A DNA stretch of 64,000 nt from Dyadobacter sp. MSC1_007 (lineage in GTDB: Bacteria; Bacteroidota; Bacteroidia; Cytophagales; Spirosomataceae): NCBI RefSeq assembly GCF_023667495.1, contig NZ_JAMOZL010000006.1:124001-188000 (forward strand). Direction: 5' to 3'. Both the position numbers and the translations under genes were made by a program. The notes under the pieces were generated by a model. It did no database searches. It was not told the origin of the DNA and was given only the letters and a program-made list of their open reading frames with translations. How positions within the stretch are numbered: the stretch's first letter is position 1; every line of letters starts with the position of its first letter. Positions 26,748 to 35,501 of the stretch are shown here, piece after piece.

Positions 26748-26889
26748 AGAGAAAAAATGGTTTACGCTACCAAATTAGTGGTTACAAACAAACCAAAAGC
26801 ATTAAAATGCGAATATTTTCTTTGTAATATTTTATTTTTTATGGGAATAATTTATAATGAGCTGATTTGCTGATTAATAGGACTGACTA

Positions 26890-26932
26890 TAATCAAAAGC
26901 AGGTTACATTTTAAGTAATCTGCTTTTGATTA
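26890..26932. terminator. Hairpin terminator between minus-strand genes
   Basis: Perfect 13-base arms TAATCAAAAGCAG and CTGCTTTTGATTA with a 17-base loop. It lies just after the end of the alpha/beta hydrolase gene (minus strand). The T runs are short, so efficiency is uncertain. Confidence 0.65.
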
Positions 26933-26952
26933 TTATTGGCATTAACTGTTCC

Positions 26953-27933
26953 CTATTGCATTGCTTGTCTGATAGTCGCGCCAGCTTGAAGGAGTGCAGC
27001 CTGAACTGCGGGAACTGCTGCCAGCGGGTTCAGTAAGCCGTAATCGTGGATCAGTCCCTGGTATCTCACCAAAGTGGTTTTAACGCCGGCAGCTTCCAGT
27101 TTTCTTGCATATGCCTCGCCTTCGTCGCGGAGAACGTCGTTTTCGGCAGTTTGAACCAGAGCTGGTGGTAAGCCTTGCAATTGCTCGGTGGTAGCCTGCA
27201 ATGGCGACGCATATATTTCTTTTCTTTTTTCGGGGTCGGTGGTATAGTTATCCCAAAACCATTTCATCATGTTTTTGGTCAGGAACCGACCTTCCGCGAA
27301 CTGGTTGTAGGAACCTGTTTCAAAATTGGCATCCGTCACCGGCCACAGCAATACCTGCAATTTGATTTCGGGACCTTGTTTGTCTTTGGCCATCAATGCA
27401 GTAACCGCCGCCATATCACCGCCTACACTGTTACCTGCAACCGCCAGCCTACTGCCGTCCACATTGATTTCGTCCCCGTGTGTTGCTACCCATTTGGTGG
27501 CCGCATATATTTCATTGATCGCCACCGGATATTGCGCTTCGGGCGAAGGAGTGTAGTTTACAAAAACGGCTGCCGCGCCTGAGTAAACAACGAGATCGCG
27601 GACAATGCGTTTGTGGGTAGGGAAGTCGCCCAGCACCCAGCCCCCGCCATGGATGAAGATAAATACCGGCAGTTTTTCGGTAGCGCCCGCGGGTTTTACA
27701 ATATCGAGCTTAACTGTAATGCCGTCCTGGGTGATCGTTTTTTCGCTTGTTTCGATACCCGACAAGTCTACTTCAACAGAATTTTGTGCACCTACGAGCA
27801 CATTGCGGGCGTCGGCAGGCGAAAGCTGTTCGAGCGGGGTACCGCCGCCAGAGTTCAACGCATTCAGGAATGTTCTAACGTCTTCAAAAATAGCAGGGTC
27901 GGTAGCTGGGTCAAGAATGTTCTGAGTTTCCAT
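26953..27933 (-). CDS. Alpha/beta hydrolase (hormone-sensitive-lipase type)
   Basis: A 326-residue esterase. The oxyanion motif HGGGW (IFIHGGGWVLGDFPTH) and nucleophile elbow GNSVGGD (Ser) are typical of the HSL family; the acid is probably Asp in AENDVLRDEGEAYA and the His is in LIHDYGLLNPL. No signal peptide, so it is cytoplasmic. It hydrolyses small acyl esters or lactones. It stands alone, with a hairpin terminator behind it. Confidence 0.9.
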   Translation of the reverse strand: METQNILDPATDPAIFEDVRTFLNALNSGGGTPLEQLSPADARNVLVGAQNSVEVDLSGIETSEKTITQDGITVKLDIVKPAGATEKLPVFIFIHGGGWVLGDFPTHKRIVRDLVVYSGAAAVFVNYTPSPEAQYPVAINEIYAATKWVATHGDEINVDGSRLAVAGNSVGGDMAAVTALMAKDKQGPEIKLQVLLWPVTDANFETGSYNQFAEGRFLTKNMMKWFWDNYTTDPEKRKEIYASPLQATTEQLQGLPPALVQTAENDVLRDEGEAYARKLEAAGVKTTLVRYQGLIHDYGLLNPLAAVPAVQAALLQAGATIRQAMQ

Positions 27934-28058
27934 GATCTTAAAAGGTTTGATATTGAAATGTTGCGTTTTGCTTTGTCTTGTTGTGCTTGATTTGATAGGA
28001 CAAAACTAGCGTGGGCAGACCGGGGAAACATTAACCTGGGTTAAGAAATGGAGAGATT

Positions 28059-28763
28059 TTACTGCTTAATTTTCGCTTGCCACAATGCATAGCTTAGTTT
28101 AATCATCGCATTTTGCCTTGAAACGCCTCTTTTCGCTAACTGAACACCCGTTTCTGGATTGATAAGTTTAGATTTTGATCGGGCGAAATAATTTTGATAG
28201 TGCAGAGACAGTGCCCAGCGACCTCTGCTCGCCCCAAAACCACCAGTTAGTCCGGGATTTACAAATCCGTAGTAGTTTGGCATTGACCTTGTTGAAATAA
28301 TATGTGCGTGCTGGAACCGGAAGAACAGCAATTTATCTGCATTTACTCCTACATCTATAAAAAGGCGGAAGCCATCTGCAAGCAGTAGATAATACCTGCC
28401 GCTCAAACCGAGCGCCAGGGAATGATATGATTCTCTAATTGGGCCCGGAATCGCGGATATGTTTCCTTCATTGACGTTATCATTCACTTTAATGAAATGA
28501 TAATCGATTTGCGGCATTAGTGAAAACCTATGGGATACAAATTTCTCCAACCAAATACCGCCTCCCAGCGCAATTGTGGATGACTTAGTTTCTTCCCTAA
28601 TTGTACCGGCTACAAAATCCTCTGCTTTTATCTTAAAAAACTCCTGACCGAAGTTCGCGGCGAGCCCGATTCGCAGCTTCTCAGAGCCCTGTGAAATAGC
28701 CGGATCAGAAATACCTAAACCCAGGCAAATAGCTCCGATGATTTGTATTATGGTTGTTTTCAT
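28059..28763 (-). CDS. Outer-membrane beta-barrel protein (porin-like)
   Basis: A 234-residue protein with a signal peptide (to PAISQG) and then alternating strands: LRIGLAANFGQEFFKI, ALGGGIWLEKFVSHRFSL, YHSLALGLSGRYYLLL, GFRLFIDVGVNADKLLFFRF, AMIKLSYALWQ. This fits a small 8-stranded barrel of the type annotated as PorT/OmpW-like in Bacteroidota. Function unknown. A relic of a T9SS-secreted protein lies just upstream. Confidence 0.7.
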   Translation of the reverse strand: MKTTIIQIIGAICLGLGISDPAISQGSEKLRIGLAANFGQEFFKIKAEDFVAGTIREETKSSTIALGGGIWLEKFVSHRFSLMPQIDYHFIKVNDNVNEGNISAIPGPIRESYHSLALGLSGRYYLLLADGFRLFIDVGVNADKLLFFRFQHAHIISTRSMPNYYGFVNPGLTGGFGASRGRWALSLHYQNYFARSKSKLINPETGVQLAKRGVSRQNAMIKLSYALWQAKIKQ

Positions 28764-28790
28764 GATTGATGTTTGACCGGCTAATTCAAC

Positions 28791-28910
28791 TTACTCAAGT
28801 ATAACCCTTATTTTCTCAGCATTCGTTTTCCCTTCCCGTGCGTTGACAGTATGAATATAATATACGCCACGGGAAAGCTCGGAAACATCGACTTTTATGA
28901 TCTTCTGCCA
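28791..28910 (-). pseudogene. Relic of a T9SS type A C-terminal sorting domain
   Basis: Read on the minus strand from 28910 to the TAA at 28791, the frame gives WQKIIKVDVSELSRGVYYI then HTVNAREGKTNAEKIRVILE and stop. The IKVDVSELSRGVYYIH core and a terminal K-I-x-V strand are the hallmark of the type IX secretion sorting domain. A TAG stop interrupts the frame at 28911 and no start codon is available, so only the end of a once larger secreted protein remains. The rest of 28764-29116 shows nothing else recognisable except a promoter candidate. Confidence 0.7.
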
Positions 28911-29081
28911 CTATCCCGCTAAACATACCTACACCCCAATCAGGAAACTACTCTCCATACCGAGCAACCAGCGAACGGCTAGCTATGAATTACCATGGGT
29001 AGGAAAACTGCATTAAAACACTAAAATACACGGAGATACAGCCCTGTCGGTTTTGTTCTATTTTGCCGAAATGTGCGCGGC

Positions 29082-29089
29082 TAGTTTTG
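29082..29089 (+). promoter_or_regulatory. Possible Bacteroidota -7 promoter element
   Basis: TAGTTTTG matches the TAnnTTTG element, 27 bp upstream of the start at 29117. A TTTTG lies 16 bp further upstream, a little closer than the usual -33 spacing. Weak support. Confidence 0.3.
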
Positions 29090-29116
29090 TCATGAACTTT
29101 AAAACAGAACAAGATC

Positions 29117-29971
29117 ATGATAGCCATCACAGGAGCCAGCGGAAACCTTGGGAAAGCCACCCTTTCATTTCTGCTTAATAAAACAGATGCAGCGAATGTC
29201 GTAGCCATTGTACGCGATCCGCAGAAACTGGATGCCGGTTTGTATGCCGGTCTAAACGTTCGCATAGCGGATTATGAAGATCCTTCGTCGCTCGAAAGCG
29301 CATTGAAGGGAGTGGATACATTATTGCACATTTCAGCGTCCGGAATGGGTGAGGAAGCTTTAAGACAGGAAGCCAATGTTGTAAATGCAGCAATTGCTGC
29401 GGGTGTTGGTCGGGTGGTTTATACCAGCACATTATGCCCGGTGGAAGGTGCACATTTTCTCGCAGCGGCGGTTTGTCGCAATACGGAAAACCTTTTGCGC
29501 AACAGCGGCATGGATTACGTGATCTTCCGCAACAGCATGTACCTCGAAACGATCCCGCTGTTTATCGGCAGCGCAATGGACGACGGCCAGATCTATTATC
29601 CATCCGGAAATGGCAAAGTGAGCTTCGCGTCCCGGCTTGATATTGCCGAAGCACTGGCCAATGTACTAGCAAGTCCCCACTCAGAGAATGCGGTTTACGA
29701 CATTACCGGCGCCGGAGCGTGGAATTTTGCGGATATCGCGGCTGTATTACGAGAGCTGGTGTATCCCGATGCCGCTCATACCGACATTCCGGCTGAGGAT
29801 TACCGCAATGCTCTGCAAAATTTTGGAATGGGAGCGGATGAAATTTCGTTTTATGCCAGCATGGCCGACGCCATCCGGGCAGGGGAATTCAAAGGGATAA
29901 ATCCTGCTTTGGAAAACCTATTAGGCCGGAAACCGTTGACTATGGCTGATTATTTGAAAAGCCTTTTCTGA
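29117..29971 (+). CDS. NAD(P)-binding NmrA/QorB-like SDR family oxidoreductase
   Basis: A 284-residue atypical short-chain dehydrogenase. It begins with the nucleotide-binding glycine motif ITGASGNLGKATLSFLL, then AIVRDPQKL and the ADYEDPSSLESALKGVDTLL pattern of QorB/NmrA relatives. The sequence VVYTSTLCPVEGAHF and NTENLLRNSGMDYVIFRN follow the YtfG (quinone oxidoreductase 2) layout. It probably reduces quinones with NADPH or senses the cofactor. The AraC gene starts about 90 bp downstream on the same strand. Confidence 0.88.
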   Translation: MIAITGASGNLGKATLSFLLNKTDAANVVAIVRDPQKLDAGLYAGLNVRIADYEDPSSLESALKGVDTLLHISASGMGEEALRQEANVVNAAIAAGVGRVVYTSTLCPVEGAHFLAAAVCRNTENLLRNSGMDYVIFRNSMYLETIPLFIGSAMDDGQIYYPSGNGKVSFASRLDIAEALANVLASPHSENAVYDITGAGAWNFADIAAVLRELVYPDAAHTDIPAEDYRNALQNFGMGADEISFYASMADAIRAGEFKGINPALENLLGRKPLTMADYLKSLF

Positions 29972-30062
29972 AAATCGGCAACGGTTTTCCGGTTTTAAGT
30001 ATAAAATTCAGGATATTTGGTCACAGCAAAAAGCATTGCGAACTGAAAGTGTTGTATTAGCC

Positions 30063-30875
30063 ATGAAATATCACCAGTTTCCGCCACCACCGCATTTGCA
30101 GGATTACATCCGCTATTTCTGGGGCCTCGACAGCTCCGAAGACACGGATGCGCCGGTCACTTTTGTAACCGTTGTCGACGGGTCACCAGGCATTGTTTTT
30201 CAGCAGTCGTCCGGCGGGCCATCGTTTCAGGAGGGCAAAGCGCTTCCATCGGTGTTCATGTATGGGCAATCGACAGCCCACACGCGCATTTCGTCGCCGG
30301 CCCATTTCAGCACGATAGGCGTTTACTTTTACCCGCACGCGCTCAAATCCGTTTTTGGTTTTGACTCCAACGAGCTGACCGACGGTTGCCTCGATCTTGA
30401 CGAGTTTTTGGCTGGCAGTCGGCTCCTGGAAAGGCTTGGAAACGAGGAAAGCATGGCCGCAAAGGTGAATGTGCTCGCTGAATGCCTCTGGGAGCAGGCT
30501 TCCAAACGGGACAACCGGCTGCACGCAGCCACGCAATATGCATTACAACGGCTTATCCAGTCGCAGGGGAGTGTTTCGATGAAAGAGCTTCATCGCGAAA
30601 TTCAGATTTCGGAACGGACGCTGGAAAGACGGTTCAGGGAAAGTATAGGATTATCGCCCATGCTTTTTGCGCGGATCTGCCGCTTTCAGGCATCTTTGAA
30701 TCAGCTCCGCAGCAGGTCGTACGACAAGTTATCGGACATTGCATTCGAGCAGGAATACGCCGACCAGTCGCATTTTATCAGAAATTTCAAAGAATTTACC
30801 GGATTTACACCCCATAAATTTTACCGGAATACACTGGAAACTGTCGAGAATTTTCCAATCGAAATTCATTCGTAG
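30063..30875 (+). CDS. AraC family transcriptional regulator
   Basis: A 270-residue regulator from the ATG at 30063 (an in-frame TTG lies at 30036). The N-terminal half fits the DUF6597-type sensor (FPPPPHLQDYIRYFWGL, SVFMYGQSTAHTRISS, ATIGVYFYPHALKSVFG-like FSTIGVYFYPHALKSVFG). The C-terminal part is the AraC HTH pair (SMKELHREIQISERTLERRF, YDKLSDIAFEQEYADQSHFI then RNFKEFTGFTPHKF). Possibly regulates the SDR gene upstream. Its end overlaps the convergent phosphatase gene by 10 bp. Confidence 0.9.
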   Translation: MKYHQFPPPPHLQDYIRYFWGLDSSEDTDAPVTFVTVVDGSPGIVFQQSSGGPSFQEGKALPSVFMYGQSTAHTRISSPAHFSTIGVYFYPHALKSVFGFDSNELTDGCLDLDEFLAGSRLLERLGNEESMAAKVNVLAECLWEQASKRDNRLHAATQYALQRLIQSQGSVSMKELHREIQISERTLERRFRESIGLSPMLFARICRFQASLNQLRSRSYDKLSDIAFEQEYADQSHFIRNFKEFTGFTPHKFYRNTLETVENFPIEIHS

Positions 30876-31852
30876 GCAATCCGGTCCTGCGTCAATTTCC
30901 ACTCAAACCTCGCAGACACGGGGTGGTGGTCGGACAGTGGCGTCCCTGACGGATCAGAAAATCGTTGCTTTTCTAATGCATATCCCGAAAGTTTCAGTTG
31001 AATCGTATTGCTGCTCCGGAACAGTATCTTATCGATAGTTTCGCAGGTGTCGGTAAGGTTAAGGATATTACTGGCAGGAATCGCGCTGCTACTAACCGGC
31101 AGCGTGTTTTTGCAATGCAGGCCATGCCAGGCGTCCGCGAGCTGGTTTTCTTCAAGCAGCAATCTGATATTGTCTTCACTGAAACAGTAACGCCCGTTGA
31201 GATCGCCCATCACTACTACCGCATTGCCCGGTGAGTGCATCTGAATGTAGGCAGACAGTTGTGCGATGTTTTTGCGACGTGCAAGTGCCGCACGCGGGTG
31301 ATTGTATGCGTTCGCATGTACATTGTAAAAGTCGATAAAGCGGTTTGCAGCGATTTCAATGCGTGTATAAGTGAAACCTTTGGGCGTGAAACAGTCGGCA
31401 CCGGTGCAATGCGTCCAGGCGATGCGACGAACTTCTCTAACCGGGAATTTGGATAGTGTATTGAGACCATCGCCTGTCATGACGGCACCTTTTGTGGGCG
31501 TGCGGTAGGGGTGGTTGTTCCCGGCACCATAAAGCTCATCATTGTAGTTGAAATCCTCCTGCACATGCGCGATGTCATAGCGGTTGAGCAGCTTTCCGAT
31601 CGTGGCGATGCTTTCCTTTCTGGGTGTTGCCGCGCTGGAAATGAGCTGTGGCAGACCAGCAATATTATAAGTAATGACTGAAAAGCTGCCGTTCGTCAAT
31701 GAATCGGAAAAGTGCGCGGTGGTGGCGGGTGATTTTTTATGTAGTTTGAAATGCCGGGCGTACGGGACGCTTTCGGACAGTAAAAATAGGATGAGCAGCC
31801 ACGCTGTTGCTTTCAGGAACCTGTTTTTATCGTTTAGGAAAATACTCCACAT
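30866..31852 (-). CDS. Endonuclease/exonuclease/phosphatase family protein, membrane-anchored or secreted
   Basis: A 328-residue protein. A hydrophobic N-terminal segment (ATAWLLILFLLSESV) is a signal or anchor. The EEP fold motifs are present: SVITYNIAGLPQL, the Glu in HVQEDFNY, YNVHANAYN, GDLNGRYCF and the final SDHHPVSARFEW with the catalytic Asp-His. Outside the cell, such proteins act as phosphodiesterases or sphingomyelinase-like enzymes; the substrate cannot be told. It has an unusual number of cysteines (HCTGADCF, LHCKNT, TDTCET), consistent with an exported protein. Confidence 0.88.
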   Translation of the reverse strand: MWSIFLNDKNRFLKATAWLLILFLLSESVPYARHFKLHKKSPATTAHFSDSLTNGSFSVITYNIAGLPQLISSAATPRKESIATIGKLLNRYDIAHVQEDFNYNDELYGAGNNHPYRTPTKGAVMTGDGLNTLSKFPVREVRRIAWTHCTGADCFTPKGFTYTRIEIAANRFIDFYNVHANAYNHPRAALARRKNIAQLSAYIQMHSPGNAVVVMGDLNGRYCFSEDNIRLLLEENQLADAWHGLHCKNTLPVSSSAIPASNILNLTDTCETIDKILFRSSNTIQLKLSGYALEKQRFSDPSGTPLSDHHPVSARFEWKLTQDRIAYE

Positions 31853-32099
31853 AAAATGCCGGTTGGTACTCCCAAAACTACCAGCAGATTATGGCCCGGA
31901 TGATTCCTAATTGTTAACATTCCATTATTTTTCGAAAAGATGATGCAGTATGGTTTGTATAAGCCGAGCTTCCTCTTGGCTTGTATGTTTTAAATAATTG
32001 TTATCAAAATGATCCCTGAGCCTGTTTGAAGGCATTTCGACGGATATTTGCAGTCAGTGCCCGGCATTCACGTAACAGCAACCCGCCGGTTTTTACTTC

Positions 32100-33932
32100 A
32101 TGAAAATCTCTTTCCGACTATCGCTTTCAATTATTGCATTGTTGCCCCTGGCGCTTTCAGCGCAAACCGCCGATCGTACCAATCCGACCTCACGCGCGCA
32201 TTCGCACAACGATTACCTGCAAGCTGCACCGTTCGTATTGGCATACCAGAACCAGTTCGGCTCCGTAGAGGCGGATGTCCATTTCAAAAATGATACGTTG
32301 TTTGTGGCGCACGATGCGAAGGATATGACGGCCGAGCGGACTTTTGAGAAGCTCTATCTGCAACCGATTGTTGCGCAGGTCCGTAAGAATGCGGGTAGTA
32401 TTTATAAAGACAAAAGTCGTGAGCTTACACTTTTGGTTGATTTAAAAACCAGTTTCACATCCACATTACCGGCGCTTGCAAAGGCATTGGAGCCATATCA
32501 GGATATGTTGGTGCCGAAGGGGAGTGTAAAAGTGGTCATAAGCGGTAACACGCCTCCGCCCGCTCAGTTTGATCAATATCCGGCCTATATTTTCTTCGAT
32601 GGTCGCCCGGAAGTTGCCTATACGGCTCAGCAGGCGAATCGGCTGGGAATGATAAGCCAGGATTTTCACAGGTTTTCACAATGGAACGGGAAAGGTATCC
32701 CGGTTGAAAAGGACCGCAAAGCCATTCAGGAAGTGATTGCAAAGGCGCACGCATTAAATAAACCTTTCCGCTTCTGGGCCAGCCCGGACAATATCAATGC
32801 ATGGAAAATATTAATGAACCTCGGCGTCGATTACATCAATACGGACCACGTAGCCGAGTTGGGTACATTCCTAAACAACCGGAGGAATGCCGAATTCAAG
32901 TCCTCGCAGTTTTATCAGCCCTATCAACCTACTTATAAGAACAACGACGCGAAAGGCAAGGTGAAGAATATCATCTTGCTCATTGGCGACGGGATGGGCC
33001 TTGCCCAGATCCATTCAGGACAAACTGCAAACAAAGGTCAGCTTAACCTGGGCCGGTTCCTGAATATCGGACTATCTAAAACGGCATCGTCGGACAATTA
33101 CATTACTGACTCAGCCGCGGGTGCAACAGCATTTGCGACAGGCAATAAAACAAGAAACCGCGCCATCGGAGTGGATTCGAACCTCGTGCCTGTTCCATCG
33201 ATCATTCGGCAGATTAAGGCTACCGGCCGAAAAACCGCCCTGATCTCCGCCGGTGATATTACGGATGCTACGCCTGCTGCTTTTTACGCACACCAGCCCG
33301 AGCGGAGCATGATGGATGAAATTGCATTGGATTACCTGAAAGAACCTGTGGATGTGCTTATTGGTGGTGGATACAGTCATTTTGCCAAAACAAAGGCAGC
33401 GGATTCGCTCAAAACCAGGGGATTTGCGGTTTCGAATAATTGGAGCGATCTCGGCACAATGAAAGCGCCATTTGTCCTCCTCGACGATAAACATATCGGC
33501 TCTATGCTGAGCGGAAGGGGTGAATTTTTGAAAGATGCGTTTCACAAAACGCTGCAATCATTACAATCCAACCCGAAAGGCTTCTTTATGATGGCCGAGG
33601 GCGCGCAAATCGACTACGGCGGCCATGCTAACCAGGTACCCTATGTGGTGACGGAAATGCTGGACTTTGATAAGCTGGTAGGAGAGGCATTGCGCTTTGC
33701 CGACTCGAATGGCGAAACACTAGTGATCGTAACCGCAGACCACGAAACCGGCGGGCTTACATTGCTCGACGGAAACGTGGCTGCCGGTTACGTGGATGGG
33801 AGTTTCAGTACCAATGATCACACGGGAATTATGGTGCCGGTTTTTGCTTACGGTCCGCATTCATTGGATTTCCGTGGGGTATATGAAAACACTGAGATTT
33901 ACAACAAGATCAAAAAAGTGGTAGGGAAATAG
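32100..33932 (+). CDS. Fusion of a PI-PLC/GDPD-like domain and an alkaline phosphatase
   Basis: A 610-residue secreted protein (signal to LALSAQ). Residues 30-270 are a phospholipase-C-like TIM barrel: SRAHSHNDYLQAAPF with catalytic His, GSVEADVHFKNDTL, LFVAHDAKD, and NAWKILMNLGVDYINTDHV. From about 285 the alkaline phosphatase domain begins: KNIILLIGDGMGLAQI (metal Asp 296), YITDSAAGATAFATG (nucleophile Ser 338), ETLVIVTADHETGG and NDHTGIMVPVFAYG. Together they could release phosphorylated head groups from lipids and then free phosphate. The stop is followed within 25 bp by a convergent gene. Confidence 0.9.
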   Translation: MKISFRLSLSIIALLPLALSAQTADRTNPTSRAHSHNDYLQAAPFVLAYQNQFGSVEADVHFKNDTLFVAHDAKDMTAERTFEKLYLQPIVAQVRKNAGSIYKDKSRELTLLVDLKTSFTSTLPALAKALEPYQDMLVPKGSVKVVISGNTPPPAQFDQYPAYIFFDGRPEVAYTAQQANRLGMISQDFHRFSQWNGKGIPVEKDRKAIQEVIAKAHALNKPFRFWASPDNINAWKILMNLGVDYINTDHVAELGTFLNNRRNAEFKSSQFYQPYQPTYKNNDAKGKVKNIILLIGDGMGLAQIHSGQTANKGQLNLGRFLNIGLSKTASSDNYITDSAAGATAFATGNKTRNRAIGVDSNLVPVPSIIRQIKATGRKTALISAGDITDATPAAFYAHQPERSMMDEIALDYLKEPVDVLIGGGYSHFAKTKAADSLKTRGFAVSNNWSDLGTMKAPFVLLDDKHIGSMLSGRGEFLKDAFHKTLQSLQSNPKGFFMMAEGAQIDYGGHANQVPYVVTEMLDFDKLVGEALRFADSNGETLVIVTADHETGGLTLLDGNVAAGYVDGSFSTNDHTGIMVPVFAYGPHSLDFRGVYENTEIYNKIKKVVGK

Positions 33933-33956
33933 GGCGCCGCCCCATTTCCCCGCCAT

Positions 33957-34508
33957 TTACTTACCGAGACTTCTGAAAAACGATACTTCGCCGTCGGTTT
34001 TGATCATCAATACATTTTCTTCTTTTCCTTTGGAAACGGTCACGAAATAATGGTCGGCGTCGTCGAACTGGGTGCCATATAGCAGCATATTGGTGTCGTT
34101 GTTTTCATTGTCTTTGTACTCCACTTCGGCACCGGTTGCATATCCTTTATATTGTTTTTGGATTTCTTTCTGAGCGCGTTCGGGCAGGTCGGCGAATTTT
34201 TTATTTTCAGTAGTGCCTACCAGTGTGAACTGATTGTCGTAATAAGCAGTCTGTTTGTGGCCGTCCTTGGTGAAAGTGGCTTCGTCAAATTGGGGGCCGC
34301 GCACCCAGCGAACGTCTGCTATCTGGCCGAAATCAGCATAAAAACTATCTTTTGAACGTGAACTGACATTACGTTCGGCTTCGCGACGTGTTTCTTTTCT
34401 TTCAGTTTTGTGTTCTTTTTTCAGGTCTTTGGCAAGGGTTTGGGCTTCTGCGTTGATTCCTGTGATGGCCATGGCGGCGATGATTGCGGAAGTGATGAAA
34501 GTTTTCAT
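33957..34508 (-). CDS. PepSY-like secreted protein
   Basis: A 183-residue protein with a signal peptide (to AEAQ). A charged helical segment (DLKKEHKTERKETRREAERN) is followed by a PepSY-like/beta-lactamase-inhibitor-like domain: FGQIADVRWVRGPQFDEATF, TKDGHKQTAYYDNQFTLVGT, FADLPERAQKEIQKQYKGY, YFVTVSKGKEENVLMIKTDG. The repeat of a DVxW strand and an ALP-type helix is characteristic. Function unknown; likely periplasmic. Confidence 0.7.
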   Translation of the reverse strand: MKTFITSAIIAAMAITGINAEAQTLAKDLKKEHKTERKETRREAERNVSSRSKDSFYADFGQIADVRWVRGPQFDEATFTKDGHKQTAYYDNQFTLVGTTENKKFADLPERAQKEIQKQYKGYATGAEVEYKDNENNDTNMLLYGTQFDDADHYFVTVSKGKEENVLMIKTDGEVSFFRSLGK

Positions 34509-34686
34509 TTCGATGATATGTTTTTTTGTGAATGATCAATTAATGAACCAAAACTAGCAGGCAGGGCAAATGCGGGAAACAGAAAGTAGGCAGAAGGGCA
34601 GAACCCGTCGTTGAAAGCCGTAAAAGTGTCTTTGTAATAACTTTTCAGTACATTGGTTTTCGCATTTTTAATCCAACATAGACATC

Positions 34687-35382
34687 ATGAATTGTCTGGT
34701 CGTCGACGATAACATCATTGCCCGAACCACATTGAAGCAGCTTGTGAAGCAGGATAAGGACCTGCTCCTGGCCGGGGAATGTGATAATGCGATGGACGCT
34801 TACCGCAGGATCATCGAAGAGCCGGTTGACCTGCTGCTGCTCGACATTGAAATGGAAGGCATGACGGGCATCGAACTGGTGAAAAGTCTGGGCGACAGGC
34901 ACCCGATCATCATTTTTACCACCTCCAAAAAAGAATATGCGGCTGAGGCATTTGAGCTGAACGTGGCCGATTATATCACCAAACCGGTAACGCCAGCACG
35001 ATTTTTGCAGGCCATAGAAAAGGCCAGGGAAATCCTCCGAAGCAGGAGGCAGGAGTTGAAAGTGGAAGACGATTCATTTCTTTTCATTCGGGATTCCAAT
35101 ATTGTGCGAAGGCTGAAAATGGAAGAAATACTATACGCGGAGGCAATGGGAGATTATGTGAAGCTGTACACCACGGAGAAATTCTATTCGGTGCATTCCT
35201 CGTTAAAGGAAGTGGAGGGCAAATTGCCCGAATCAAAATTTCAGCGTGTACACCGGTCGTTTATCGTGCAGGTAGGTAAAATCGACACGATTGAAGGCGG
35301 TACGCTGATCATTAACCGCAAAATGGTACCAGTCGCAGACACATACCGGGCAGCATTGAACAAGCGGTTACGGATACTGTAA
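34687..35382 (+). CDS. LytTR-family response regulator
   Basis: A 231-residue response regulator. The receiver domain starts NCLVVDDNIIARTTLKQLV and has the phospho-acceptor D53 in LLLLDIEMEG, the switch Thr in IIFTTSK and the Lys in ADYITKPVTP. The LytTR output domain follows (VRRLKMEEILYAEAMGDYVK, YSVHSSLKEVEGKLPE, FQRVHRSFIVQVGKIDTI). The hybrid kinase gene is 119 bp downstream on the same strand and is its probable partner. Confidence 0.93.
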   Translation: MNCLVVDDNIIARTTLKQLVKQDKDLLLAGECDNAMDAYRRIIEEPVDLLLLDIEMEGMTGIELVKSLGDRHPIIIFTTSKKEYAAEAFELNVADYITKPVTPARFLQAIEKAREILRSRRQELKVEDDSFLFIRDSNIVRRLKMEEILYAEAMGDYVKLYTTEKFYSVHSSLKEVEGKLPESKFQRVHRSFIVQVGKIDTIEGGTLIINRKMVPVADTYRAALNKRLRIL

Positions 35383-35501
35383 CATCAGCATTTAACGATA
35401 GTTGGACCCTCCGCAACGATTGGATTGGCCTTTTTACCGACAATACCTTGACGGAAATCCTGGTATGAGGTAATTTTAATGTAAACCAAAAGCCGGCATT
35501 C

